DNA of 64,000 bases from JBGTLU01 sp041743935 (GCA_041743935.1 JBGTLU010000004.1:36929-100928); one strand, 5' to 3'. Shown: positions 51,837 through 61,432, counted from the stretch's first letter. Numbers and translations are program-made. Notes: generated by a model not told the origin, from the sequence alone.

Positions 51837-52454
51837 ATGAAAATTAAATCTGCCGAATTTATAATTAGTAATACCAAAATGACCAACATGCCCGAGCCTA
51901 AACTGCCCGAGTATGCCTTTATTGGCAGGTCAAACGTAGGAAAATCCTCGTTGATAAATATGTTGGTAGGCAAAAAAGATTTAGCTAAAACCTCGCAAAC
52001 ACCCGGAAAAACGCAGTTAATCAATCATTTTATCATTAATGAAAACTGGTATTTGGTTGATTTACCAGGCTATGGTTATGCGCGAGCTTCTAAAACGCAA
52101 AAAGCAAGTTGGGAAGGATTCATCAAAAATTACCTCGAAAAAAGAGATAATTTGCAGTGTGTAATGGTACTGATAGATTCTAGATTAATTCCACAAAAAA
52201 TTGATTTAGATTTTGTGAATTGGTTGGGTAAAAAAGGGATTCCGTTTATATTGGTGTTTACCAAAGCAGATAAGCAATCCAAACAAAAAACGATCAATAA
52301 TCTTCAGTTATTTAAGAAAGAAATGAGTAAAACCTGGGATGAAATACCGCAACAATTCATTACCTCTGCCGAAGATAAATCTGGTAAAGATGAATTACTT
52401 GCTTTTGTACAGGAGATAAATCAACGATTTTTAACTTTACCAGAATCCAATTAG
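51837..52454 (+). CDS. engB: EngB/YihA ribosome biogenesis GTPase
   Basis: This 205-residue TRAFAC-class GTPase needed for large-subunit assembly has G1 GRSNVGKSS at 30-38, the TSQTPGKTQLINHF switch I region near 55-68, G3 DLPGYG near 79 and G4 TKAD near 145. The SAED near the C-terminus is the G5. Length and motifs are complete. It is followed four bases later by a UbiA-type gene. Confidence 0.96.
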   Translation: MKIKSAEFIISNTKMTNMPEPKLPEYAFIGRSNVGKSSLINMLVGKKDLAKTSQTPGKTQLINHFIINENWYLVDLPGYGYARASKTQKASWEGFIKNYLEKRDNLQCVMVLIDSRLIPQKIDLDFVNWLGKKGIPFILVFTKADKQSKQKTINNLQLFKKEMSKTWDEIPQQFITSAEDKSGKDELLAFVQEINQRFLTLPESN

Positions 52455-52458
52455 CACC

Positions 52459-53307
52459 TTGAAAAAATACCTTTCGCTCATCACGTTTAGTCATACCATT
52501 TTTGCGCTTCCTTTTGCCATTATTGGTTATTTTTTAGCCATTACTACCACAGCATTTTCTTTCGATTGGGTAAAATTTTTGTTGATGATTGCATGCATGG
52601 TTTTCGCCCGTAGTGCGGCCATGGCATTTAATAGATATACAGATAGAGAAATAGATGCAAAAAACCCAAGAACCAGTATAAGAGAAATCCCTGCTGGGAT
52701 TATCCGACCACAATCTGCCTTGGTTTTTACCATTTTAAATGCATTGCTTTTTATTCTTGCTACCTACTTCATCAATCCGCTTTGTTTCTATTTATCTCCT
52801 GTTGCTTTGATGGTGGTTTTGGGTTACAGCCTTACCAAACGCTTTACTGCACTATGTCATTTTATTTTAGGATTAGGTTTATCGCTAGCGCCAATTGGTG
52901 CATATTTGGTAGTTACTGGTGAATTTGCTTTGCTTCCTATTTTGTTTTCATTAGCTGTGTTAACCTGGGTAAGTGGTTTTGATATCATTTATGCTTTGCA
53001 AGATGAAGAATTTGATAGAAAAGAAGTTTTGCATTCCGTTCCGGCTGCTTTAGGTGCTGTAAATGCCCTAAGAGTTTCTACCATTTTACATATGTTTTCG
53101 GGCGCTTTTATTGTGGCTGCAGGTTTAATTGGGTTGTTTGGTATCTTTTATTGGGTAGGCACCATTATGTACTGCAGTTTGCTCATTTATCAACACTTAT
53201 TAGTAAAACCTGCTGATTTAAGCAATGTAAACCGAGCGTTTTTTACCACCAATGGCATTGCCAGTGTAGTTTTTGCATTTTTCTTTTTGGTAGATAGATT
53301 ATTATAA
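52459..53307 (+). CDS. UbiA-family prenyltransferase (UbiA-like / MqnP-like)
   Basis: This 282-residue membrane enzyme has about eight transmembrane helices and the two Asp-rich sites of UbiA enzymes, NRYTDREIDAKNPRTSIREIP near 55 and DIIYALQDEEFDRKEVLHSVPAALG near 174. Such proteins transfer a polyprenyl chain to an aromatic acid for quinone synthesis. In Bacteroidota the UbiA-like group may act in menaquinone biosynthesis, including the futalosine route. Start is TTG at 52459, four bases after engB; the hydrophobic N-terminus KKYLSLITFSHT supports it. Confidence 0.9.
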   Translation: MKKYLSLITFSHTIFALPFAIIGYFLAITTTAFSFDWVKFLLMIACMVFARSAAMAFNRYTDREIDAKNPRTSIREIPAGIIRPQSALVFTILNALLFILATYFINPLCFYLSPVALMVVLGYSLTKRFTALCHFILGLGLSLAPIGAYLVVTGEFALLPILFSLAVLTWVSGFDIIYALQDEEFDRKEVLHSVPAALGAVNALRVSTILHMFSGAFIVAAGLIGLFGIFYWVGTIMYCSLLIYQHLLVKPADLSNVNRAFFTTNGIASVVFAFFFLVDRLL

Positions 53308-53316
53308 AAGCTTTTC

Positions 53317-53324
53317 TATTTTTG
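53317..53324 (+). promoter_or_regulatory. -7 box next to the GT2 start codon
   Basis: TATTTTTG matches the consensus and lies five bases before the ATG at 53330, giving a leaderless or near-leaderless transcript if used. It sits in the 22-bp gap after the UbiA gene. Confidence 0.4.
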
Positions 53325-53329
53325 CGCGC

Positions 53330-54088
53330 ATGTACAATAACAAAAAAGTAGTGGTCGTGCTCCCGGCCTATAATGCTTCGCTCACTCTAAAAAAGACCGT
53401 TGCAGAAATTCCGATGGATATTGTAGATGAAATTGTTTTGGTGGATGATGCCAGCAAAGACAGCACCATCGCCGTAGCAAAAGAAATAGGGATTAAACAC
53501 ATAGTTGTGCATCATAAAAATCGGGGATATGGAGGCAACCAAAAATCGTGTTATGATAAAGCCTTAGAATTAGAAGCCGATATTGTTATCATGCTTCACC
53601 CAGATTATCAATACACTCCCAAATTAATTCCGGCTATGAGCAGCATTCTTGCAGCCGAATTATATCATGTGGTTTTGGGATCTAGAATTTTAGGAAAAGG
53701 TGCATTGCGTGGTGGCATGCCTTTATATAAATACATTGCAAATAGAGGTTTAACGTTATTTCAGAACGTAATGATGAACCAAAAACTATCCGAATACCAC
53801 ACAGGATACAGAGCTTTTACCCGAGAAGTTTTAACCAAGGTAAATTACCACGCTAATTCCGATGACTTTGTTTTTGATAATCAAATGCTGGCGCAAATTT
53901 GCTATGCCGGGTATGAAATTGCTGAAGTAACTTGCCCAACTAAATATTTCGAAGAAGCATCTTCCATTAATTTTAAACGTAGTTCTATTTACGGATTGGG
54001 TGTTTTGGCAACTTCTATTGCATATCGATTGCAGAAATGGGGTATATGGAAGACGAAATTTTTGGAGGCTCCCGCATCAAAAAAATAA
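53330..54088 (+). CDS. Glycosyltransferase family 2 (dolichol/polyprenyl-phosphate sugar synthase-like)
   Basis: This 252-residue GT2 enzyme begins VVVLPAYNASLTLKKTV, with EIVLVDDASKDST near 35-47 (metal-binding DD/DxD region), HPDYQY near 90 and RGLTLFQNVMMNQKLSEYHTGYRAFTREVL near 138-167 (ED-like acceptor site). It has no C-terminal membrane helices, as in DPM1-type soluble enzymes. It probably makes a lipid-linked sugar; the adjacent GT39 enzyme could use it as donor. Its last 74 bases overlap the convergent GT39 gene. Confidence 0.9.
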   Translation: MYNNKKVVVVLPAYNASLTLKKTVAEIPMDIVDEIVLVDDASKDSTIAVAKEIGIKHIVVHHKNRGYGGNQKSCYDKALELEADIVIMLHPDYQYTPKLIPAMSSILAAELYHVVLGSRILGKGALRGGMPLYKYIANRGLTLFQNVMMNQKLSEYHTGYRAFTREVLTKVNYHANSDDFVFDNQMLAQICYAGYEIAEVTCPTKYFEEASSINFKRSSIYGLGVLATSIAYRLQKWGIWKTKFLEAPASKK

Positions 54089-55694
54089 AACCATTTTCTT
54101 CACCCAAGAAAATTAAATCGCGGTAATCGGCATAAATCTTATCGTACCTATCTATTTTAGTTACAAAATATGCTCGCTTATCAATATCTCCGGTAAGTAG
54201 CCAATCTTTATTCTCGGCATTTTTGTTTGATGGGATTTGTTTTTGAGTGTAGAATAAATGCGCATAACTTTTATATCCCAAAACTTCTACATAACAATCT
54301 TCACCCGCTCTTTCTTTAAGGAAACGTATGGCTGCACCTTGGCTAATTAATTCAATTTTTGGTACTAAAAACAGCGAGGCAAACCATATAGCAATACTCA
54401 TAGCTCCAAATAAATACAGGCTGGCTTTTAAAAACTGTTGTTTTACTAATTGCAGTACGGCAATCATTAACCCTATTAATAATACGTATCCGCCTATACT
54501 ATCTAGGTCTGTCCAGGGTACATAGGCATTTAGATTTGCTATTGCAAAATCGTCTTTTATGTATGGTATAATCCAGTTTTTGTTTTTTAGGGCGATGGGT
54601 AATCCTATCAAAGCAATAGACAATATCCAACCGATAAGAATCAATAAATAACTAAAGATTTTCTGCCATTTTATTTTTTGATCGATCAAAGCCTGTATGG
54701 CATATGTTGCCAAAAAAGTAATTGGAAAATAACAAAGGGAGGAATAATGAACTATTTTGGTTTTTACAATCGAGAATAATATCAGAACAACAAAAAACAA
54801 AACCACCATCCAACGATGAAAATTTTGCTGTTGAGGTGTAGTTCCTTCCACATTTTTAAATCCCTTTAGAGCAAAAATAGAAGCAGGAAAACAACCTATC
54901 AAAAGTATTATCCAATGATAAAAAAATGGTCCGCCATGCCCTGCATCTTGGGTTGTGAGTAACCGAATTTGATACACAATAAACTCTTGGATAAACCATG
55001 GTCCATTTTTTATCCATTCAATCCCAAACCATAAAAAACATACTAAAAAAGTAGAAAGGGCAATGAGAAAGAATTCCTTCAGATTAATATATTTTTGAAA
55101 GCGATTCCAAACGCTAAACGCTAAAAATGCCAGTGTGACGATTAAAATGGCTACCGGCCCTTTGGTTAATACTGCCAAGCCTAAAAATAAGCCAACCAAT
55201 AAGGCATTTCTATTTCTATGGATGGATTCTGCTGCATTAAAAAAAGAAAAATAATAAACCGCTAAAAAAACAAATAAATTGAACCAAGGATCTATTATGC
55301 CAGATTTAAAATAAAAAAAGGGGAGAAGCGATCCGCAATAAACCAACGCCCAAATCAGCCCAAATTTCTCAGAGAATAATTTCTTCCCAATATTAAATAA
55401 AACCAATAGTGTAACAATACCTGCAATGGCATTAGGGAAACGAGCAGCAAATTCATTTATGCCAAATAGTTTCATGCTTAGCACCTGCATCCAAATAAAT
55501 AGAGGAGGTTTTTCCCAAAAAGGTTTAAAATCTATCTGTACGGCAAAATAATTACCGGTTAATATCATTTCGCGGGCAGATTCAGCAAAATTTATCTCAT
55601 CCCAATCAAATAAATGTACTGCGCCTAAGTATGGAATAAATAGTACCGAAGCAACAAATAAGATGATGAGTGGATAGCGATATTTCTGATTCAT
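54015..55694 (-). CDS. GT39 / ArnT-like glycosyltransferase
   Basis: This 559-residue membrane protein has 11-13 hydrophobic helices. The first loop carries the acidic motif HLFDWDEINFAESAREM near 28-44 (the catalytic Asp-Glu of GT39), followed by DFKPFWEKPPLFIWMQ near 56-71, as in ArnT and protein O-mannosyltransferases. A soluble periplasmic domain is at the C-terminus. It probably transfers a sugar from a polyprenyl-phosphate donor to a lipid or protein outside the inner membrane. Its stop (54015-54017) lies within the GT2 gene on the opposite strand. Confidence 0.92.
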   Translation of the reverse strand: MNQKYRYPLIILFVASVLFIPYLGAVHLFDWDEINFAESAREMILTGNYFAVQIDFKPFWEKPPLFIWMQVLSMKLFGINEFAARFPNAIAGIVTLLVLFNIGKKLFSEKFGLIWALVYCGSLLPFFYFKSGIIDPWFNLFVFLAVYYFSFFNAAESIHRNRNALLVGLFLGLAVLTKGPVAILIVTLAFLAFSVWNRFQKYINLKEFFLIALSTFLVCFLWFGIEWIKNGPWFIQEFIVYQIRLLTTQDAGHGGPFFYHWIILLIGCFPASIFALKGFKNVEGTTPQQQNFHRWMVVLFFVVLILFSIVKTKIVHYSSLCYFPITFLATYAIQALIDQKIKWQKIFSYLLILIGWILSIALIGLPIALKNKNWIIPYIKDDFAIANLNAYVPWTDLDSIGGYVLLIGLMIAVLQLVKQQFLKASLYLFGAMSIAIWFASLFLVPKIELISQGAAIRFLKERAGEDCYVEVLGYKSYAHLFYTQKQIPSNKNAENKDWLLTGDIDKRAYFVTKIDRYDKIYADYRDLIFLGEENGFIFLMREPPKISSSIYPISAIDMQ

Positions 55695-55745
55695 TTAAAC
55701 TAATTTTGACCAAAAGTAATTAATGAATTTAATTTAAATCACCTT

Positions 55746-56060
55746 ATGGCTTGGATCTTATTAGTATTAGCAGGATTATTTGAAATTGGATTTACCACCT
55801 GCCTTAAACTTTCTGAAAATTTTACCAACTGGAAATGGTCTATCGCATTTTTTGTGTGTATTAGCTTGAGTTTTTTCTTTCTGAATAAAGCCATTCAAAG
55901 TATCCCGTTGGGAACTGCCTATGCCGTTTGGACAGGTATTGGAGCAGCAGGAACCATCCTTGTTGGTGTGCTGTTTTTTAAAGAGTCTATTGATTTTTGG
56001 CGGATATTCTTTCTTTCCACTTTAGTAATGTCCATCATTGGCCTAAAAGTTTTGTCTTAG
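55746..56060 (+). CDS. SMR family small multidrug/guanidinium exporter
   Basis: This 104-residue protein of four transmembrane helices matches EmrE/SugE: AWILLVLAGLFEIGFTTCLK with the essential Glu13 in helix 1, and GTAYAVWTGIGAAGTILVGVLFFKE near 58-82. Members exchange cationic compounds or guanidinium for protons as dimers. Single gene; dual-topology homodimer likely. It overlaps the convergent PAP2 gene by four bases. Confidence 0.93.
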   Translation: MAWILLVLAGLFEIGFTTCLKLSENFTNWKWSIAFFVCISLSFFFLNKAIQSIPLGTAYAVWTGIGAAGTILVGVLFFKESIDFWRIFFLSTLVMSIIGLKVLS

Positions 56061-56710
56061 AATAATGGCTTATCAAACCAGCTTTTTTTATGTAAATAGA
56101 AGTAAAGTATTGTGTAAGTTAAAAAGGTAAATACTACGCCTAAAAACGCTCCAAAAATTACATCGATCAGAAAATGTTGTGCTAAATATATTCTGGAAAA
56201 AGCAATTATAAATGTTGAAAAAGCCAACACATATTGCCATTTTTTGAAGCGAAAAAGTAACACTAAGAAAGTACTAATTGCAAATGCCGTTATGGTATGT
56301 CCAGAAGGGAAACTGTTCCATGAGTGAACTTCTAAGCCTTCGATAGTTCTTATGTTAATTCCTAACTCCTCAAAATATTTTATCGGTCGAGGTGTACCGG
56401 TAAAAATCACTTTCTTTAAGAATTGGGCTAAAATAGATGTAATGAGATAGCACACAAAACCAGTTACAGCCCAGCCTTTTTTAATAAATAGTAATAGAAA
56501 AGCTATCAGAATAAAAAAAAGTCCATCACCTAAATGCGTGATGTATTGAAAAAAATAATCTAGAAGTGGCGTATGAAAAGCATTTATTTGAAGAAATAGT
56601 GCTTGTTTTCCATATATAATTTCAAAACATAGAAGAATTAAAATCAACCCAAAAACAACCATAAAATAAGTTGCATTTTCTCTGAAATGATGCTTCATTA
56701 TTGCTTTCAT
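56057..56710 (-). CDS. PAP2-family membrane phosphatase
   Basis: This 217-residue protein has five or six transmembrane helices and the three PAP2 motifs: KKVIFTGTPRP near 116-126, PSGH near 148-151, and SRIYLAQHFLIDVIFG near 183-198. It probably removes phosphate from undecaprenyl pyrophosphate or a phosphatidate-type lipid. The start is ATG 56710; an in-frame TTG six codons upstream is rejected because a promoter box (56717-56724) overlaps it. Confidence 0.92.
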   Translation of the reverse strand: MKAIMKHHFRENATYFMVVFGLILILLCFEIIYGKQALFLQINAFHTPLLDYFFQYITHLGDGLFFILIAFLLLFIKKGWAVTGFVCYLITSILAQFLKKVIFTGTPRPIKYFEELGINIRTIEGLEVHSWNSFPSGHTITAFAISTFLVLLFRFKKWQYVLAFSTFIIAFSRIYLAQHFLIDVIFGAFLGVVFTFLTYTILYFYLHKKSWFDKPLF

Positions 56711-56716
56711 TGTGGT

Positions 56717-56724
56717 CAAATATA
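56717..56724 (-). promoter_or_regulatory. -7 box adjacent to the PAP2 start codon
   Basis: On the minus strand TATATTTG, the TAnnTTTG box, lies six bases before the ATG at 56710, so transcription would start at or near the start codon. The upstream -33 TTG is not evident. Confidence 0.4.
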
Positions 56725-56807
56725 TCAAATCATCAATTTATATAAATTTAATGCTTCATTAATTCAAAAACTTTTTAATTTCAGCCCTCAGCTAATAACC
56801 TAAAACC

Positions 56808-58736
56808 ATGTTTGATAACTTATTCAGAAAAAAGCAAGTAGCAGATATCATGGCCGATGTTGCCAAAAGAAATGCAGCAGATGGTCATCCGGGCGGGATG
56901 CAAAGAACGCTAACCGTACGAGATTTAGCTGCGTTTGGTATTGCAGCAATTATTGGTGCCGGTATATTTAGCACGATTGGTCAGGCTAGTGCCGATGGTG
57001 GTCCGGCGGTAGTATTCTTGTTCATTTTCACTGCTTTGGCTTGCGGGTTTGCAGCATTTGCTTATGCAGAATTTGCTTCCATGGTGCCGGTATCGGGTAG
57101 TGCTTACACCTATTCTTATGTGGCATTTGGTGAGTTAGTAGCTTGGATAATTGGCTGGTCATTAATCATGGAATATTCCATTGGAAACATAACCGTAGCT
57201 ATTTCATGGTCTGATTATTTTACCGGAATGCTCGCCAGTGGTGGTTTACACTTACCCGAGTGGATGACGATGGATTATTTATCGGCCCGTACAGGATTTA
57301 AAGAAGCAACGGCTCTTTTATCTAGTGGTACAGTATTCGAAAATCTCGATTCCGGATTGCAAGCAAAATACAATGCTTGGAATGGAGCTCCACAACTATT
57401 TGGGTTTCATTTTGTAGCAGATTTACCAGCACTATTAATTATTTTTTCTATTACTTATTTGGTTTATCGTGGCATAAAAGAATCTAGGTATGCCAGTAAC
57501 GTGATGGTAGTAATAAAGCTTGCCGTTATTTTATTAATTATCGCCATTGGTATTTTTTATGTAGATACCGAAAATTGGGATCCTTTTGCTCCTAATGGGC
57601 TTTCGGGGGTATTGAAAGGTGTTTCGGCCGTGTTTTTTGCTTACATCGGTTTTGATGCAATTTCTACCACCGCCGAAGAGTGTAAAGATCCTCAAAGGGA
57701 TTTACCGCGGGGTATGATGTGGGCAATTATCATTTGCACCGTTTTATATGTGTGTATTGCTTTGGTTTTAACCGGTATGGTAAACTATACCAAATTAGGT
57801 GTTGGCGATCCACTAGCATTCGTGTTTGCAGAGTTAGATTTAACATGGCTTTCGGGTATCATTGCAGTTAGTGCAGTAGTTGCCATGGCAAGTGTTTTAT
57901 TGGTTTTTCAGATTGGTCAACCACGTATTTGGATGAGCATGAGCCGCGATGGATTATTACCGAAACGCTTTTCAAACATCCACCCAAAATATAAAACACC
58001 AGGTTTTGCAACTATCGTAACCGGATTTGTTGTAGCTATTCCTTCCTTGTTTTTTGATTTACCAACCGTTACCGATTTATGTAGCATAGGTACTTTGTTT
58101 GCATTCGTATTGGTTTGTGCTGGAGTTTTAAAACTAAATACCGTACCCAATGGTCCACAAGGCAAGTTCAAAACTCCATATATCAACTCTAAATTTATCA
58201 TTCCATTGGCTTTGGTTGGAGGATTGTATTATGCATTTACCACCGAAAAAGAAAATACCATGGCATTTATCAATAACGATCCAAAAGTATATGAAGCAAC
58301 AACTTTTATCACATCTTTAGATGAATTGGAGTTAAATGCGGTAACTAATTTGGTACTAGCAAATGATAGTACAGCGGATGCTTTGGGCTATTTAAATAGC
58401 CTTTCTGCCGATAATTACGAAGCTTTTATTTTGAATGCTCCGGTTGCAGAGAGTAAAAAACTAGAAACTGGCTGGAAGTTATTCACTCACAAAATACCTA
58501 CTTGGATTTTTATCATCATCGCCTTTATAACGGCATATTTCTGTTTTACCAAAAACCTTTCTTTGATTCTGGTTTTAGGATTTTTATGTTGTTTGTACAT
58601 GATGTCCGAATTAGGTGTAAGCAATTGGATTGGTTTTGGAATTTGGTTAGCAATTGGTCTTTTGGTTTATTTCAGTTTTGGCTACCGGAATTCTAAGTTG
58701 AGGAAAATGCATAGTGAATATTCAGATGCAAAATGA
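56808..58736 (+). CDS. APC superfamily amino-acid permease (cationic amino acid type)
   Basis: This 642-residue transporter has about 12-14 transmembrane helices and the signatures of the cationic amino-acid transporter group: RDLAAFGIAAIIGAGIFSTIGQAS near 39-62, the substrate-site helix 3 (WSLIMEYSIGN), and FFAYIGFDAISTTAEECKDPQRDLPRGM near 281-308. A 100-residue polar loop lies between late helices (about 490-570). Likely imports Arg/Lys or other amino acids in exchange for protons. Confidence 0.93.
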   Translation: MFDNLFRKKQVADIMADVAKRNAADGHPGGMQRTLTVRDLAAFGIAAIIGAGIFSTIGQASADGGPAVVFLFIFTALACGFAAFAYAEFASMVPVSGSAYTYSYVAFGELVAWIIGWSLIMEYSIGNITVAISWSDYFTGMLASGGLHLPEWMTMDYLSARTGFKEATALLSSGTVFENLDSGLQAKYNAWNGAPQLFGFHFVADLPALLIIFSITYLVYRGIKESRYASNVMVVIKLAVILLIIAIGIFYVDTENWDPFAPNGLSGVLKGVSAVFFAYIGFDAISTTAEECKDPQRDLPRGMMWAIIICTVLYVCIALVLTGMVNYTKLGVGDPLAFVFAELDLTWLSGIIAVSAVVAMASVLLVFQIGQPRIWMSMSRDGLLPKRFSNIHPKYKTPGFATIVTGFVVAIPSLFFDLPTVTDLCSIGTLFAFVLVCAGVLKLNTVPNGPQGKFKTPYINSKFIIPLALVGGLYYAFTTEKENTMAFINNDPKVYEATTFITSLDELELNAVTNLVLANDSTADALGYLNSLSADNYEAFILNAPVAESKKLETGWKLFTHKIPTWIFIIIAFITAYFCFTKNLSLILVLGFLCCLYMMSELGVSNWIGFGIWLAIGLLVYFSFGYRNSKLRKMHSEYSDAK

Positions 58737-59286
58737 GAAGAAAATAACTAGGGTTGTATTTACATTTCTATTTGTTTTGGTATGGATTAATAGTTCATTT
58801 TCTCAAAACAGATTTTCTGTTAAACAATTAGAACAGATAAAGCAAAAAGTAGAAAAACAAATTCCATCCTTAAAAACTCAATTAATAAGTAAGGGTTATA
58901 CCCCTTTTCAAATTGAATTTTCTGTAGATACCTTTCGGATTGAGCAAACATGCAGAGAGAAAATGAGTTTAGATTATTCTACTTCTGGGCTGACGATAGC
59001 TGTGGGTGAATTAAGTGATGAGTACGATCGGTTAATGAATAAATATTATACGATACTTAAACAACTAATGAAGCCACAAGACAAGCAAATACTACTAAAT
59101 GCACAACGCGCATGGTTAAATTACAGAGATAACGAAAGCAAATTAATCATGGAATTAGTTGATGAGAAATATTCGGGTGGTGGTACCATCCAATCTAATA
59201 TAAGTGTAGGAAATCATTTGAATTTAGTAAAAAAACGAACCTTAGAAATATATGATCATATCATGTCCATAAAACAGTATCAGTAA
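58726..59286 (+). CDS. LprI/DUF1311-family exported protein
   Basis: This protein of about 186 residues starts at ATG 58726, overlapping the permease gene by 11 bp; a GTG four codons earlier is possible. The signal ends near WINSSFSQN. The C-terminal part has the DUF1311 (lysozyme inhibitor LprI-like) pattern: a Cys-containing TCREKMSL, then YDRLMNKYYTILKQLM, and the family's AQRAWLNYRDNESKL. In other bacteria such proteins inhibit lysozyme; here that is a family inference. Confidence 0.82.
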   Translation: MQNEKKITRVVFTFLFVLVWINSSFSQNRFSVKQLEQIKQKVEKQIPSLKTQLISKGYTPFQIEFSVDTFRIEQTCREKMSLDYSTSGLTIAVGELSDEYDRLMNKYYTILKQLMKPQDKQILLNAQRAWLNYRDNESKLIMELVDEKYSGGGTIQSNISVGNHLNLVKKRTLEIYDHIMSIKQYQ

Positions 59287-59293
59287 AATTTAA

Positions 59294-61240
59294 TTAATAC
59301 ACTCTTTTAAGACTAATCTCTTCGGTTGGAGTTAAAATAAGCGGCACTTTTTCTAACGTTACATAACTCAGGTCTAATCCAAACGCTTTTTCTTCGGAAA
59401 TACTGAACTTGCGTAATAGCAAATAATATTTCATGATAATTCGCTCCCAGAATGGTAAAACAGCTGCATCTGAGAAAGTTTTTTCAATGACTACAAAACG
59501 GAAATCGCCCGATATTTTGTGCTTTTGTAAAGAATCGTATCTACTAGTAATATCTACTTCGCCATTTTTTACTAAATCCTCCACTACTTTTCTGAAAAGG
59601 ATATTAATGCGTTGCTCTTCTCTAAAACCCAATTTAAATTCAATTCGGGTTAATACATTAGGCACTAAAACATCTGCTTTGTATTCTCTGGCATGAGGTA
59701 TATCCAACGTATCTACGTGCACCAACCAATACATGTCTGCTCTTTTTGGTTGTTTTTGGATGATGGAATATATGATTTTAGCTTCTACTTCGGATGAGAA
59801 GTTAGCACTAGTTAAATAAACTAATTGCGAAGAATATTTGGCAATAGATGTATCTTTTGTTAGATCCGTTAAAATGGCATAATAATCTTCAACTTCAACA
59901 AAACGAACATAACGGTTTTTAATTTTTCGGGCCTTGTACCAAGCAAACATCACCGTAAAAAGTACCGAACCAACTACAAACGGGAACCAACCACCATGCA
60001 TAAACTTTGCTGCATTAGCTACCAAAAAAGAAAACTCTATGATTAAATAAACCACTCCAAATGCCATTGCAATGTAAAATCCTCGTTTACTTCGGTAAGT
60101 CAAGAAAAACATCATTAATATGGTAGTCATTATCATGGCAATCACGATGGTTAATCCATAGGCTGCTTCCATGTTTTTTGATTCTTTAAAAATTAATACC
60201 ACCGCTATGCTACCAAAACATAAAATCCAATTCATACTAGGCACGTATAATTGCCCTTTTTCTAAACTTGGGTAGTTGATTTTTACTTTTGGCCAAAGAT
60301 TTAACCTAACCGCTTCACTCACTAAAGTATAAGCACCACTAATAAGCGCTTGGCTGGCAATTACAGCTGCCGAAGTAGCCAAAATAACCCCATAAAGCAA
60401 AAACCACGAGGGCATGATATCAAAAAACGGATTATTTAATTCCGATAATTGTTGCCCTTCTCGGCTCAATACCCAGGCACTTTGCCCGAAATAATTTAAT
60501 AAGAGAGCAGTTTTCACAAAAATCCAGCTTACGCGAATGTTTGGTCTACCACAATGCCCCATGTCGGAATAAAGTGCTTCTGCTCCGGTAGTACATAAAA
60601 ATACGGCGCCTAATAACCAAAAAGCTTCAGGATAATTAGCTAAAAAATTGTAAGCATAATATGGGTTGATGGCCACTAAAACATCTGGGTTGCCAATAAT
60701 TGCAATGGTACCTAAAGTTGCTAAGGTAGAAAACCATAATACCATGATGGGCCCAAAAGCCTTTCCTATGAAATTGGTGCCAAATTGCTGTATAATAAAT
60801 AAGGCAGCTAAAATACATATAGCTATAAGTGCAGTATTTATTTCGGCATCAAACTTTCTAAGTCCTTCTACTGCCGAAGAAACGGATATGGCAGGTGTTA
60901 AAAACCCATCTGCAATTAAAGCACAACCACCAATAATAGTTGGAATTACTAACCATTTAGCTCTTTTTCTTACTAATGAATACAGCGAAAAAACACCTCC
61001 TTCGCCTTTGTTATCTGCCTGTAAAACAACAAAAACATATTTAAAGGAAGTTTGTAAAGTAAGTGTCCAGAATATACAGGATAAACCACCAAGTATTAAA
61101 TCCGCAGAAATAACTCTATCGCCAACAATAGCTTTTAATACATAAAGTGGAGATGTACCTATGTCGCCAAAAATAATACCCAAGCTAATTAAAAACCCGG
61201 CTGAACTTAATTTGCTTAGGTTGCTATGCTTACCTTCCAT
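59294..61240 (-). CDS. kup: Kup-type low-affinity potassium uptake protein
   Basis: This 648-residue transporter has about 12 membrane helices and a soluble C-terminal domain. Family hallmarks are GIIFGDIGTSPLYVLKAIVG at about 20-39, LQADNKGEGGVFSLYSLVRK near 74-93, EALYSDMGHCGRPNIRVSWIF near 230-250 and MNWILCFGSIAVVLIFKES near 341. Kup imports K+ with protons. Convergent with the LprI gene with a 7-bp gap. Confidence 0.95.
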   Translation of the reverse strand: MEGKHSNLSKLSSAGFLISLGIIFGDIGTSPLYVLKAIVGDRVISADLILGGLSCIFWTLTLQTSFKYVFVVLQADNKGEGGVFSLYSLVRKRAKWLVIPTIIGGCALIADGFLTPAISVSSAVEGLRKFDAEINTALIAICILAALFIIQQFGTNFIGKAFGPIMVLWFSTLATLGTIAIIGNPDVLVAINPYYAYNFLANYPEAFWLLGAVFLCTTGAEALYSDMGHCGRPNIRVSWIFVKTALLLNYFGQSAWVLSREGQQLSELNNPFFDIMPSWFLLYGVILATSAAVIASQALISGAYTLVSEAVRLNLWPKVKINYPSLEKGQLYVPSMNWILCFGSIAVVLIFKESKNMEAAYGLTIVIAMIMTTILMMFFLTYRSKRGFYIAMAFGVVYLIIEFSFLVANAAKFMHGGWFPFVVGSVLFTVMFAWYKARKIKNRYVRFVEVEDYYAILTDLTKDTSIAKYSSQLVYLTSANFSSEVEAKIIYSIIQKQPKRADMYWLVHVDTLDIPHAREYKADVLVPNVLTRIEFKLGFREEQRINILFRKVVEDLVKNGEVDITSRYDSLQKHKISGDFRFVVIEKTFSDAAVLPFWERIIMKYYLLLRKFSISEEKAFGLDLSYVTLEKVPLILTPTEEISLKRVY

Positions 61241-61432
61241 GGATGATTTAAAGTCTGCGCTAAGTTACAATTAGACCAACATCCAACAAGAAAAAGCAAT
61301 GAATTATTTATGGCTACATTTTTGTTTAATAGGTATCCGGAAACTCTTTTATCAGAATATTCGTAAAAATTTACATAAATGCTTATATCCTTGTATAATT
61401 TCCAATAATTGATTTACTTTGTTGTCATAGGT

